64,000 nucleotides of DNA from Marinospirillum alkaliphilum DSM 21637 (GTDB lineage Bacteria > Pseudomonadota > Gammaproteobacteria > Pseudomonadales > Halomonadaceae): the NCBI RefSeq assembly GCF_900119735.1, contig NZ_FPJW01000011.1, forward strand, positions 36,669 to 100,668, given 5' to 3'. The position numbers were made by a program, and so were the translations under genes. Each line of letters opens with the position of its first letter. The first letter of the stretch is position 1. A model generated the notes under the pieces. That model was not told the origin of the DNA. It saw nothing but the letters and a program-made list of their open reading frames with translations, and searched no databases. This document shows positions 52,155-60,598 of this stretch, one piece after another.

Positions 52155-53564
52155 TCACTCGCTGTAAATCATGCCCGCTTCTTTGTACTGGGCATAACTT
52201 TCCGGTGCCAGATCATCAAAACGGGTGAAACGCCCGGTGAACAACAGATGCACACTGCCAACCGGCCCGTTACGCTGTTTACCAATGATGATTTCAGCCA
52301 GGCCTTTATTGCCTTCCTTCTCGGGGTGATACACCTCATCCCGGTAAACAAAACCGATCACGTCAGCATCCTGCTCGATGGCTCCAGACTCACGCAGATC
52401 CGACATGATCGGGCGCTTGTTGGTGCGCTGCTCCAGACCCCGGTTCAACTGCGACAGGGCCACCACCGGGCATTGAAATTCTTTGGCCAGCGCCTTTAGC
52501 GAGCGGGAAATCTCGGAAATCTCAGCGGTGCGGTTTTCACTGTTGCCCGGTACCCGCATCAACTGCAGGTAATCCACCATGATCATGGCAATGTCACCGT
52601 TTTCACGGGCAATACGCCGTGTACGGGTACGCATGTCATTGGGTGAAAGACCCGGGGTGTCATCAATAAACAGCTTCTTGTCTTTCAGCAGGGACAGGGT
52701 TGAACCGATGCGATCCCAGTCAGCTTCACCCAGGTGACCAGTGCGAACCTTGGTTTGATCGATCCGACCCAATGATGAAAATACACGCATCAACAGCTGT
52801 TCTGCAGGCATCTCCATGGAAAACACCACCACTGCCTTATTAGTGTTCATCATGGCATTTTCCACCAGATTCATGGCAAAGGTGGTTTTACCCATGGAGG
52901 GACGACCGGCAATGATCACCAGATCCGAAGGTTGCAATCCGGAGGTCATTGCATCCAGATCCCTGAAACCGGTGGTTAAACCAGTAATCCCGGATTCACT
53001 GCCATCCATTTCCTGCAATTTATCAAGCAGGCCAACGGCCACATCCTGAATGCTACGCGGACCACCAAATTTCGGGCGCTCCTCGGCAATGGTAAACACC
53101 TCACGCTCAGCTTCATTCAGCAACTCATCGGAGGTACGGCCTTCCGGGTTATAAGCTGAGTCAGCAATACGGCGGGCGGCCTGAATCAGTTTGCGACGCA
53201 CCGAGCGCTCACGCACGATCTGTGCATAAGCCAGAATGTTGCTGGTGGAGGGGGTGTTACGTGCCAGTTCAATCAGGTAGGGGTCTCCACCCACCTTATC
53301 CAGCAAATCACGGGAACGCAATTCTGCTGACAGAATCACTGGATCAAAAGGTGAGCTGCGGCCAGCCAACTCCTGCATCACGCTGAAAATGTGGCGGTGC
53401 TCACCTCGGTAAAAATCTGCTTCAACCAGCATTTCTGCCACACCGTCCATGGCAGCATTATCAATCATCAGCCCGCCCAGTACGGACTGCTCAGCCTCCA
53501 TGGAATGGGGCGGCAGCTTGATGGCAGCTGCTTCCTTATCATCATTGAAGCGGGTGGTATCCAT
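52155..53564 (-). CDS. dnaB: Replicative DNA helicase DnaB
   Basis: Hexameric 5'-3' helicase of the replisome. 469 aa. The N-terminal primase-interacting domain (PPHSMEAEQSVLGGLMIDNAAMD) is followed by a RecA-like ATPase with Walker A AGRPSMGKTTFAMNL and the MIMVDYLQLM Walker B region; VALSQLNRGLEQRTNKRPIMSDLRESGAIEQDAD is diagnostic. No intein. The longer frame adds four codons; GAGGA precedes the ATG at 53564. Lies downstream of the rpsF-rpsR-DUF2232-rplI operon behind a terminator. Confidence 0.97.
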   Translation of the reverse strand: MDTTRFNDDKEAAAIKLPPHSMEAEQSVLGGLMIDNAAMDGVAEMLVEADFYRGEHRHIFSVMQELAGRSSPFDPVILSAELRSRDLLDKVGGDPYLIELARNTPSTSNILAYAQIVRERSVRRKLIQAARRIADSAYNPEGRTSDELLNEAEREVFTIAEERPKFGGPRSIQDVAVGLLDKLQEMDGSESGITGLTTGFRDLDAMTSGLQPSDLVIIAGRPSMGKTTFAMNLVENAMMNTNKAVVVFSMEMPAEQLLMRVFSSLGRIDQTKVRTGHLGEADWDRIGSTLSLLKDKKLFIDDTPGLSPNDMRTRTRRIARENGDIAMIMVDYLQLMRVPGNSENRTAEISEISRSLKALAKEFQCPVVALSQLNRGLEQRTNKRPIMSDLRESGAIEQDADVIGFVYRDEVYHPEKEGNKGLAEIIIGKQRNGPVGSVHLLFTGRFTRFDDLAPESYAQYKEAGMIYSE

Positions 53565-53578
53565 GCTGATCCTCAAAT

Positions 53579-53608
53579 GAAAAAGGCACAGGACGACCCC
53601 TGTGCCTT
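53579..53608 (-). terminator. Terminator after rplI
   Basis: On the minus strand AAGGCACAGG pairs with CCTGTGCCTT around a short loop and is followed by TTTTTC. Between the rplI stop and the dnaB start, it should end or reduce the ribosomal-protein transcript. Confidence 0.8.
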
Positions 53609-53663
53609 GATCAGAAACCGGGGCCGGTCAGTAACCGGTTCGGCTCAGTTTACTGCCTGAAAC

Positions 53664-54113
53664 TTACTCTGCAACTACGGCAACGCGCAGTACGCTTTCA
53701 ACTTCAGCATGCAGGTGAACCTGGATCTCAAATTCACCAGTGGTGCGCAGCGGGCCTTCTGGCAGGCGAACTTCGCTCTTGCTCAGCTCAACGCCAGCAG
53801 CAGTGGCAGCTTCAGCCAGGTCACGGGCACCAATGGAGCCGAACAGTTTACCTTCGTCACCCGCTTTGGAAGCGATGGTCACACGCTCCAGTGCGTCCAG
53901 CTTGGCAGCACGAGCCTGGGCAGCAGCCAGACGCTCAGCGGAAGCAGCTTCCAGTTCCGCACGGCGCTGTTCAAACACTTCACGGTTGGCAGCAGTGGCA
54001 GGTACAGCCTTGCCCTGGGGGATCAGGTAGTTACGGCCGTAACCGTTTTTTACGTTAACTTCCTGGCCCAGTGCACCCAGCTTATTGATTTTTTCGAGCA
54101 GAATAACTTGCAT
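53664..54113 (-). CDS. rplI: 50S ribosomal protein L9
   Basis: 149 aa with the N-terminal RNA-binding signature [36 protein letters not shown], a long connecting helix and the C-terminal domain ([42 protein letters not shown]). Length is standard. Gene order rpsF-rpsR-DUF2232-rplI fits relatives. AGGATA lies before the ATG. Confidence 0.97.
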   Translation of the reverse strand: MQVILLEKINKLGALGQEVNVKNGYGRNYLIPQGKAVPATAANREVFEQRRAELEAASAERLAAAQARAAKLDALERVTIASKAGDEGKLFGSIGARDLAEAATAAGVELSKSEVRLPEGPLRTTGEFEIQVHLHAEVESVLRVAVVAE

Positions 54114-54131
54114 GTTTATATCCTCAAGACG

Positions 54132-55025
54132 TTAGGACTCACCATCCCCGTCGCGTGGTGGCGGCGGTGGCGGTGGGGCCAGTCGGTGACGAAAGTTCAT
54201 CAGACTGTCCGCCAGGGCGATCAGTACGAGCAGAACACTCATGTAAGGCAGGGCAAACAACAGCGTGACATACAACAGGCCCAGCCAGAAACTGTTGTAC
54301 TGCTTGATTCCGAAAATACCGTGAATCAGTGCCAGTCCCGCAATCAGATGTGGCACCACCAGCACCGGAATCACCGGCATCAACCAGCTTTGTCCGGAAG
54401 CAACCACCACCATAACCAGTGGTAGCACCAGGCCAGACCAGGCCGGTAATCTCAGTGCATGAAATTCCTGCTGAAAACCACCGGGGTTATACAACAGACC
54501 TTGCCACCACCGCGCCAGTGCCATGCTGACAATCAGCATGATCAACTGCACACCAGTGATGACACCATTCAGCAGCAGGCCAAACATCAGCCGCAACTGC
54601 TCCTGGTCAGAGGCACTCAGATTGTATTGCTGAGCCAGGCCACCCTGATCCAGCAACAGATTAATCACTTCTCGCAGCATATCTGGCGACAACCACTGCA
54701 CACTCAGTGCAACCAGTGACGCCAGAAACGCACCAATCAGTAACATGCGGCTCCAGCCCTGCTGTGAATGCAGAACCTCAGCCAACACCGCTGCACCAAT
54801 CAGCGCCAGCAGTACATCCGGGCTACCCAATCCCAGCCAGTAATAAAGGCCGGGGATGGCAGCCGCCAGCAACACCTTGATGCCTTCATTGCGTCCCATA
54901 CGCAGCCAGACCAGCGCCACAATGGCACAGCTGACCAGCGAAAGAACCGGCACAAAGGCCGTCGCTACGGCAGAGCCAATGGCTCTACCGCGGCTTTTCA
55001 TGACAAATTCGGCTACGGCGCGCAT
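54132..55025 (-). CDS. DUF2232 family inner-membrane protein
   Basis: 297 aa with about eight hydrophobic segments and a Pro-rich, acidic tail (LAPPPPPPPRDGDGES). It lies between rpsR and rplI, where Pseudomonas-type genomes commonly carry a DUF2232 membrane protein; function unknown. N-terminus MRAVAEFVMKSRGRAIGSAVATAFV. Eight bases or fewer separate it from rplI; the polyproline tail (seven Pro) may need EF-P for efficient translation. Confidence 0.8.
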   Translation of the reverse strand: MRAVAEFVMKSRGRAIGSAVATAFVPVLSLVSCAIVALVWLRMGRNEGIKVLLAAAIPGLYYWLGLGSPDVLLALIGAAVLAEVLHSQQGWSRMLLIGAFLASLVALSVQWLSPDMLREVINLLLDQGGLAQQYNLSASDQEQLRLMFGLLLNGVITGVQLIMLIVSMALARWWQGLLYNPGGFQQEFHALRLPAWSGLVLPLVMVVVASGQSWLMPVIPVLVVPHLIAGLALIHGIFGIKQYNSFWLGLLYVTLLFALPYMSVLLVLIALADSLMNFRHRLAPPPPPPPRDGDGES

Positions 55026-55052
55026 AAGTATCAGGGCCTCAGCCCCTCAAAC

Positions 55053-55280
55053 TCACTCGTGGCTGTCGGAGTAAGGCAGCAGTGCCAGGAAACGGGCACG
55101 CTTGATGGCAGTAGACAGCTGACGCTGGTACTTGGCCTTGGTGCCAGTGATGCGGCTGGGAACAATCTTGCCGGTTTCAGTGATGTAGCCTTTCAGCAGG
55201 TCCAGATCTTTGTAATCAATCTGTTCGATGCCTTCAGCGGTGAAACGGCAGAACTTACGGCGACGGAAAAAACGGGCCAT
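55053..55280 (-). CDS. rpsR: 30S ribosomal protein S18
   Basis: 75 aa, very typical: [75 protein letters not shown]. It carries the [14 protein letters not shown] basic core. AGGAGA lies before the ATG, 23 bp after rpsF. Single Cys (C11), as in many primary-type (zinc-free) copies. Confidence 0.97.
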   Translation of the reverse strand: MARFFRRRKFCRFTAEGIEQIDYKDLDLLKGYITETGKIVPSRITGTKAKYQRQLSTAIKRARFLALLPYSDSHE

Positions 55281-55303
55281 GATGCTTCTCCTGATTTAAA
55301 AGG

Positions 55304-55711
55304 TTATTCGGCGTCTTCAGAATCATCGTCAGACTGGTCGTCACGATCATCTTCACGATCATCACGGTCGTCGCGGCGGCGATCTTCACGGGACTCGGTG
55401 GACTTCATCGGGGAAGGCTCGGTCACCGCTTCGTTGGTGCGAATAATCAGGTTGCGGATTACAGCATCGTTGTAGCGGAAGATTTCTTCCAGCTCGTTAA
55501 CCACGCTCTCCGGGCACTCCAGGTTCATCAGTACGTAATGAGCCTTGGTGATCTTGTCGATTGGGTAAGCCAGGTGACGACGGCCCCAGTCTTCCAGACG
55601 GTGAACGGTGCCCTGGTTTTCAGTAACCAGAGTGGTGTAGCGCTCGACCATGGCAGGAACCTGCTCGCTCTGGTCGGGGTGAACCATGAAAACAATTTCA
55701 TAATGACGCAT
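55304..55711 (-). CDS. rpsF: 30S ribosomal protein S6 with acidic/basic tail
   Basis: 135 aa. The first ~100 residues are the S6 fold ([55 protein letters not shown]). Beyond ~105 comes a low-complexity tail of alternating D/R clusters ([19 protein letters not shown]) ending DDDSEDAE. E. coli S6 has a Glu tail added by RimK, so a charged tail is normal in kind but unusually Arg-mixed here. AAGGAG precedes the ATG at 55711; the longer frame is rejected. First gene of the operon. Confidence 0.97.
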   Translation of the reverse strand: MRHYEIVFMVHPDQSEQVPAMVERYTTLVTENQGTVHRLEDWGRRHLAYPIDKITKAHYVLMNLECPESVVNELEEIFRYNDAVIRNLIIRTNEAVTEPSPMKSTESREDRRRDDRDDREDDRDDQSDDDSEDAE

Positions 55712-55905
55712 TGATATGCTCCTTACGGTTTGACAGCCTTCCACCCCGCGACATCAAAAGCCTGCCGCAAAATGAAAAGCAAGGAGGAAACTGCATGTTG
55801 ACGGCAGAAAAATCCACCGCCTGCCTGAGCCAATTTCCGACAGCTACCCAGACAAGCGCGAAATTCTACCCTTTAATGCCCGGTGGCCGCAACCAGAACA
55901 GCCAC

Positions 55906-56727
55906 TTAAACCAGTCGCTGACGCACCACCTCATAAAGTGCCACACCAGCCGCCACCGACACATTCAGACTGGAAACTTCACCCGCCATCGGCAACTTCA
56001 CCAACTGATCACAATGCTCACGGGTCAGACGGCGCATGCCACGACCCTCGGCACCCATCACCAGCGCCAGCGAAGCTTTTAAATCCACCTGATACAATAA
56101 CTGCTCGGCTTCACCGGCAGTACCCAGCACCCACACGCCATAATCAGCCAGACTACGCAGCGTGCGCGCCAGATTGGTCACCTGAATCAACGGCACACTC
56201 TCAGCAGCCCCACAGGCCACCTTGCGCACCGTGGCATTCAGACCGGCCGACTTGTCTCGCGGCACAATCACCGCATCCGCACCGGCTGCATCAGCGGTGC
56301 GAATGCAAGCTCCCAGATTATGTGGATCAGTGACACCATCCAGCACCAGCAGCAATAACGGTTTATCTGCAGCCTGCTCCAGCAGCTGCTCCAGATCACT
56401 TTCACTGCCTGCCTGACGCGGCTCCACCAGCGCAATCACCCCCTGGTGCACCCCGTCCGTCAACTGATCCAGCGTTTCCCGCGGGCACTCACTCACCGCA
56501 ATGCCGGCAGCCTGCGCCAGGTCGAGCACTTCCTGCATGCGTGCATCACGCCGCCCTTCCTGCACCTGCAAGGCATGCACCCGGCCAGCCTGATGACGCA
56601 GCAGACTGTTCACGGCATGCAAACCAAACACCTGTGCCTGCCCCGCCTCCACCACCGGACGCTCACGACCGGGTTTATTACCGCGCGGCTTGTGCCTGTT
56701 GCGTTCCTTACTCATTGAATGCTTCAC
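55906..56727 (-). CDS. rlmB: 23S rRNA (guanosine-2251-2'-O)-methyltransferase
   Basis: SPOUT-class enzyme, 273 aa. Substrate-binding N-terminal domain (about 28-105; QVFGLHAVNSLLRHQAGRVHAL) is followed by the knot domain with LVLDGVTDPHNLGACIRTADAAGADAVIVPRDKSAGL, LVMGAEGRGMRRLTREHCD and IPMAGEVSSLNVSVAAGV-type C-terminus (LPMAGEVSSLNVS). The GTG at 56727 overlaps the rnr stop (GTGA); an ATG at 56715 is possible. The basic N-terminal 25 residues are extra. Co-transcribed with rnr, the usual pairing. Confidence 0.95.
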   Translation of the reverse strand: MKHSMSKERNRHKPRGNKPGRERPVVEAGQAQVFGLHAVNSLLRHQAGRVHALQVQEGRRDARMQEVLDLAQAAGIAVSECPRETLDQLTDGVHQGVIALVEPRQAGSESDLEQLLEQAADKPLLLLVLDGVTDPHNLGACIRTADAAGADAVIVPRDKSAGLNATVRKVACGAAESVPLIQVTNLARTLRSLADYGVWVLGTAGEAEQLLYQVDLKASLALVMGAEGRGMRRLTREHCDQLVKLPMAGEVSSLNVSVAAGVALYEVVRQRLV

Positions 56728-59303
56728 TCTGCCTTTTTCTTTCTGGCGCGCTCTTTTTTACCTGGCCGTTTCTTTTTGGGTTTCTTGTCCCCGGTGTCTT
56801 TTTTGTCCCTGGTGTCTTTTTTGTCCCTGGTGTCTTTTTTCTTTTTGCCGCCTTCTTTGGCCGCTTTATCTTTCACTTTCTTGCGTGGTTTACGCGCTGT
56901 TTTTTCCGGTTGCAGCTCACTTGCCACGACCGGCTCAGTGACCACCGGTTCAGTAACCAACTGCTGTCTGGCATCAGCCAACTGATCTGCTGACGGACGA
57001 CTGACCCCCGGACGCCTTGCCGGTGCCGCACGTCGACGCGGCGGTCGAGCCGGTTTGGCCAGGGTTTCAGTCAGGTCGAAGTCAATCTTGCGCTCATCCA
57101 GATCAACCCGCGACACCACCACTTCCACCTCATCACCCAGACGCCAGCTGCGCCCGCTGCGCTCACCTTTCAAGCGCTGTTTTTCCGGCTCAAAGTGGTA
57201 GTAGTCACCCGGCAGGGCACTGATGTGCACCAACCCTTCCACAAAAAACTCATGCAGCTCGATGAACAGGCCAAAAGCCACTACAGAAGTGACCTTACCG
57301 GTGAATACCTCACCCAGGTGTGCAGAAATGAACTCACACTTCAGCCAGTCAGTGACATCCCGCACCGCTTCATCAGCGCGACGCTCGGCCATCGAACAGT
57401 GTTCACCCAGCTCCAGCATCTGCTGCGGGTTATAGGGTAACCATTGCTCCAGCTTCTGCACCGGCGTGGTTTCCACCCGCTGAATGTGTGCGGATTCCTT
57501 GCCGCTGCGCACCAGCGCACGCACTGCACGGTGCACCAGCAAATCAGGATAACGACGGATCGGTGAAGTGAAATGGGCATAAGCCGGATAAGCCAGACCA
57601 AAATGCCCCTCATTCACCGGGGTGTACACCGCCTGACGCATGGAACGCAGCATCATGGTCTGGATGATTTCCGAATCCGGTCGATCCTTGATGCGATTAA
57701 ACACTTCCTGATAGTCCTGCGGACTGGGTTTTTCACCCCCCTCCAGACTGATACCCAGCTCCGCCAGAAACGCCCGCAGGGTTTCCAGTCGTTCGGCTTT
57801 GGGTCCTTCGTGCACCCGGTACAGACCGGCCAGTTGGTGTTTTTCCAGGAAGCGCGCAGTGGCCACGTTGGCGCACAGCATGCACTCCTCAATGATCTTG
57901 TGGGCATCATTGCGCACCACCGGCACAATCTGCTCGATCTTCTTGTCTGCCCCGAACACAATGCGTGTTTCACGGGTTTCAAAGTCGATGGCACCACGCT
58001 GATCACGCGCCGCACGCAAGGCCTTGTACAACTGATGCAACTCCCGCAACGGGGCTTCCAGTTGCGGGTGACGCTTTTTCAGATCCCTGGCCACTTTTGA
58101 ATCCGAATCGTCCAGCAATGCACCCACCTGGGTGTAGGTCAGACGTGCCTTGGAGTTCATCACCCCTTCATAAAAGCGATAACGGGTCAGCGTGCCGGTT
58201 TTGCTGATGTTCATCTCGCAGACCATACACAAACGATCCACGTGCGGATTCAGTGAACACAGGCCATTGGACAGCGCCTCCGGCAACATCGGAATCACCC
58301 GACCGGGGAAATACACCGAGGTGGCGCGTTTTTGTGCCTCATGATCCAGCGGTGAGTTGATGCCCACATAGTGAGACACATCGGCAATCGCCACCCACAG
58401 CTTCCAGCCACCGGTACGGGTTTTTTCACAATAAACCGCGTCATCAAAATCCTTGGCATCTTCACCATCAATGGTGACCAGCGGCAGATCACGCAGATCC
58501 ACCCGATGCAGCTTGTCCGCTTCAGCCACTTCACTGCTGAGTTTGGCTGCCTGTTTCAACACGGCTTCCGGCCATTCAAACGGCAGGTTGTAACTGCGCA
58601 GTGCCACTTCAATTTCCATACCGGCAGCCATGAAGTCACCCAGCACCTCGGTGATGCGACCCACCACCATACGGCGCGGACCAGGGTGCTCAAGAATCTC
58701 CACCTGCACAATCTCACCCTCGCGGGCACCTGCCATTTCATCCGGTGGAATCAACACTTCATGATGCAGGGAAGTGTTTTCAGGAATCACCACAGCAAAA
58801 CCGCCGGGCTGGAATTTCAGGCGACCCACCAGCTGTTTGACACCGCGCTCCAGCACCTCAACAATCACCCCTTCACGGCGACCGCGCTGATCCTTGCCGC
58901 TTTCACGCACCAGCACCAGATCACCATCCCACACCCTGGCCAGCTGCTTGTTATGCAGGAACAGATCACCGCCGCCACCTTCCGGCACCAGAAAACCAAA
59001 ACCATCACGATGCGCCTGCACCCGACCCTTGATCAGATCCAGCTTGTCGATCAGTGCATAAGCCCGCCGCCGGTTGACCAGCAACTGGCAGTCCCGCTCC
59101 ATCGCAATCAAACGACGGCGCAGCGCCTCAATGGAAGTTTCATCAGTCATGCCATAAGCCTTGCACAACTGCTCATGGGTCATCGGGCGACCGGATTCCT
59201 CCAGGCACTGCAGAATGTACTCACGACTGGGAACGGGATGTTCATATTTGCCCGACTCGCGGTGGGCATAGGGGTCTTTATCAAGCGGCCAGGTTGCTTT
59301 CAT
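56724..59303 (-). CDS. rnr: Ribonuclease R
   Basis: Processive 3'-5' exoribonuclease that degrades structured RNA. 859 aa. An N-terminal helix-turn-helix (YILQCLEESGRPMTHEQLCKAYG) is followed by cold-shock domains, the RNB catalytic core with VTIDGEDAKDFDDAVYC (metal-binding Asp) and an S1 domain (EVFTGKVTSVVAFGLFIELHEFFVEGLVHISAL). The C-terminus (~790-859) is Lys-rich with tandem hexapeptides. A longer frame to 59381 is rejected; AAGGA lies 11 bases before the ATG at 59303. Overlaps rlmB by four bases. Confidence 0.95.
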   Translation of the reverse strand: MKATWPLDKDPYAHRESGKYEHPVPSREYILQCLEESGRPMTHEQLCKAYGMTDETSIEALRRRLIAMERDCQLLVNRRRAYALIDKLDLIKGRVQAHRDGFGFLVPEGGGGDLFLHNKQLARVWDGDLVLVRESGKDQRGRREGVIVEVLERGVKQLVGRLKFQPGGFAVVIPENTSLHHEVLIPPDEMAGAREGEIVQVEILEHPGPRRMVVGRITEVLGDFMAAGMEIEVALRSYNLPFEWPEAVLKQAAKLSSEVAEADKLHRVDLRDLPLVTIDGEDAKDFDDAVYCEKTRTGGWKLWVAIADVSHYVGINSPLDHEAQKRATSVYFPGRVIPMLPEALSNGLCSLNPHVDRLCMVCEMNISKTGTLTRYRFYEGVMNSKARLTYTQVGALLDDSDSKVARDLKKRHPQLEAPLRELHQLYKALRAARDQRGAIDFETRETRIVFGADKKIEQIVPVVRNDAHKIIEECMLCANVATARFLEKHQLAGLYRVHEGPKAERLETLRAFLAELGISLEGGEKPSPQDYQEVFNRIKDRPDSEIIQTMMLRSMRQAVYTPVNEGHFGLAYPAYAHFTSPIRRYPDLLVHRAVRALVRSGKESAHIQRVETTPVQKLEQWLPYNPQQMLELGEHCSMAERRADEAVRDVTDWLKCEFISAHLGEVFTGKVTSVVAFGLFIELHEFFVEGLVHISALPGDYYHFEPEKQRLKGERSGRSWRLGDEVEVVVSRVDLDERKIDFDLTETLAKPARPPRRRAAPARRPGVSRPSADQLADARQQLVTEPVVTEPVVASELQPEKTARKPRKKVKDKAAKEGGKKKKDTRDKKDTRDKKDTGDKKPKKKRPGKKERARKKKAE
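56785..56838 (-). repeat. Three tandem 18-bp units in the rnr 3' coding end
   Basis: TTGTCCCTGGTGTCTTTT is present three times head-to-tail (one base differs in the first unit). On the coding strand each unit gives the hexapeptide K-K-D-T-R/G-D within the lysine-rich tail of RNase R. It is in frame and adds positive charge; copy number is likely variable between strains. Confidence 0.9.
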
Positions 59304-59448
59304 AGGGTATTGGTCCTTTTCTTCCTTGCAATGCTCTGCATTGACTCGCGGCGGGGCTGAATGAGGTCTGGATTTCAGCAATCGTCTGAGTTTAGCACGT
59401 TGCCAGCGGGCTTCCTCATAAGGTTTTCAATTTCTTTGCAAAAAACAC

Positions 59449-59476
59449 TTGCAAGGTAAAAACAACGCTGTAGAAT
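59449..59476 (+). promoter_or_regulatory. Promoter of the tRNA-Leu pair
   Basis: TTGCAA (59449-59454), a 16-bp spacer and TAGAAT (59471-59476) lie 17 bp before the first tRNA-Leu, with a G+C-rich discriminator (ACGCCTCCG). Confidence 0.6.
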
Positions 59477-59492
59477 ACGCCTCCGTTGGGAT

Positions 59493-59579
59493 GCCCAGAT
59501 GGCGGAATTGGTAGACGCGCTGGTTTCAGGTATCAGTGACCGAAAGGTCGTGGAAGTTCGAGTCTTCTTCTGGGCACCA
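59493..59579 (+). tRNA. tRNA-Leu (CAG anticodon), copy 1
   Basis: 87-nt class II tRNA. The acceptor GCCCAGA pairs with TCTGGGC, the anticodon loop is TTCAGGT (anticodon CAG), the variable arm is long, and CCA is encoded. Reads CUG leucine codons. Confidence 0.95.
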
Positions 59580-59608
59580 TCCCCAACAAAACAGCAGCAG
59601 CACTTCTT

Positions 59609-59695
59609 GCCCAGGTGGCGGAATTGGTAGACGCGCTGGTTTCAGGTATCAGTGATCGAAAGGTCGTGGAAGTTCGAGTCTTCTCCTGGGCACCA
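59609..59695 (+). tRNA. tRNA-Leu (CAG anticodon), copy 2
   Basis: Near-identical to copy 1. The acceptor is GCCCAGG/CCTGGGC, so the last acceptor pair changed from A-T to G-C on both sides (compensatory). One further base differs in the variable arm (C to T). Same anticodon CAG. Confidence 0.95.
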
Positions 59696-59715
59696 TCGAA
59701 GTGACTGCAAGCAAT

Positions 59716-59750
59716 TAAAAAAAGCGACCTTAACCGGGCGCTTTTTTTTG
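59716..59750 (+). terminator. Terminator after the tRNA-Leu pair
   Basis: AAAAAAGCG (59717-59725) pairs with CGCTTTTTT after a 13-base spacer, followed by eight T. It ends three bases before the stop of the convergent nuclease gene. Confidence 0.7.
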
Positions 59751-59752
59751 TT

Positions 59753-60598
59753 TCAAAAACGCCCCATCCTGCGATTGACTTCCGACAGCCGCCAGGGCTC
59801 AGGGTGAATGACTGTTTCCAGCTCATCCTGTAATTCCTGCGGCAAACGATGCAGAAAATTCAGCCCGGTCAACTGCTCAATTTCGCGCACCGTCACCAGA
59901 AACTGATCCAGCGGCTCATTCCCCCGCACCTGCTGCGGCACCAGAAACGCCAACACCTTCAGGCGCCTTTCAGCAGTGGGTGGCGCGACAAAAATCTTGT
60001 AAAACCCGGCGGGAATTTCCACCCAGCTGCCATTCAGGCGCTGTGTCGGTTCACCAAACACCGGCCCGGTGATCACCCACACCTCACCCTTGATTGGCGC
60101 AAAGTGATCCAGTGCCGTTGCCTCAATGCGCTGCCACACCCGCCGGTTCAGCTCCGGTGTTTGCGGACTGATATTGGTCATCAGAAAACTGCGCAACTGC
60201 GCTTCACGCCCATGCACCCGCGACATGGCATGATTGGGTGCCAGATGCCCACGATCATAACCAGACCCGGTGTACTCATCATGATTCACCCGGGTGAAGG
60301 TGCGCCGGTCCTCCTGAAAACGCTGCGGCCGTGGATCACTCGGCCCCGGCTCAACCGGTTCCAGCCGATAGGTGACCCACAGGGGATTCATGCGAAACTC
60401 CGAGTAACCCACCATAAAACCGGGATTACGCAACACCCGGTGCCAGGTCTGCCAGTTTTTCCAGTCCTGCACCTGCGGCAAACCGGCATAAGCATGGTAC
60501 TCCCGCTGCTGCACTTCCTGCCAGTAGAAAAAACCACCGCCCAGCAGCACAACCACCAGCAACCAAGCGGGCAACCTCAACAAACCACGCAACTTCAT
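59753..60598 (-). CDS. DNA/RNA non-specific endonuclease (NucA/Serratia type), membrane-anchored
   Basis: 281 aa. An N-terminal hydrophobic helix (LPAWLLVVVLLGGGFFYW, about 8-26) works as a signal anchor. The catalytic motif DRGHLAPNHAM (DRGH, His general base, about 116-126) is followed by MTNISPQTPELNRRVWQRIE with the Mg-binding Asn. Length fits beta-beta-alpha-metal nucleases. It lies directly after the MBL-fold gene with a 4-base overlap, suggesting co-transcription. Periplasmic or surface nucleic-acid degradation is expected. Confidence 0.9.
   Translation of the reverse strand: MKLRGLLRLPAWLLVVVLLGGGFFYWQEVQQREYHAYAGLPQVQDWKNWQTWHRVLRNPGFMVGYSEFRMNPLWVTYRLEPVEPGPSDPRPQRFQEDRRTFTRVNHDEYTGSGYDRGHLAPNHAMSRVHGREAQLRSFLMTNISPQTPELNRRVWQRIEATALDHFAPIKGEVWVITGPVFGEPTQRLNGSWVEIPAGFYKIFVAPPTAERRLKVLAFLVPQQVRGNEPLDQFLVTVREIEQLTGLNFLHRLPQELQDELETVIHPEPWRLSEVNRRMGRF

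Noticed and set aside
58371..59360. 329-aa frame antisense to rnr
   Set aside because: Shadow of the RNase R gene; low-quality composition (HHTARTRVLKNLHLHN).
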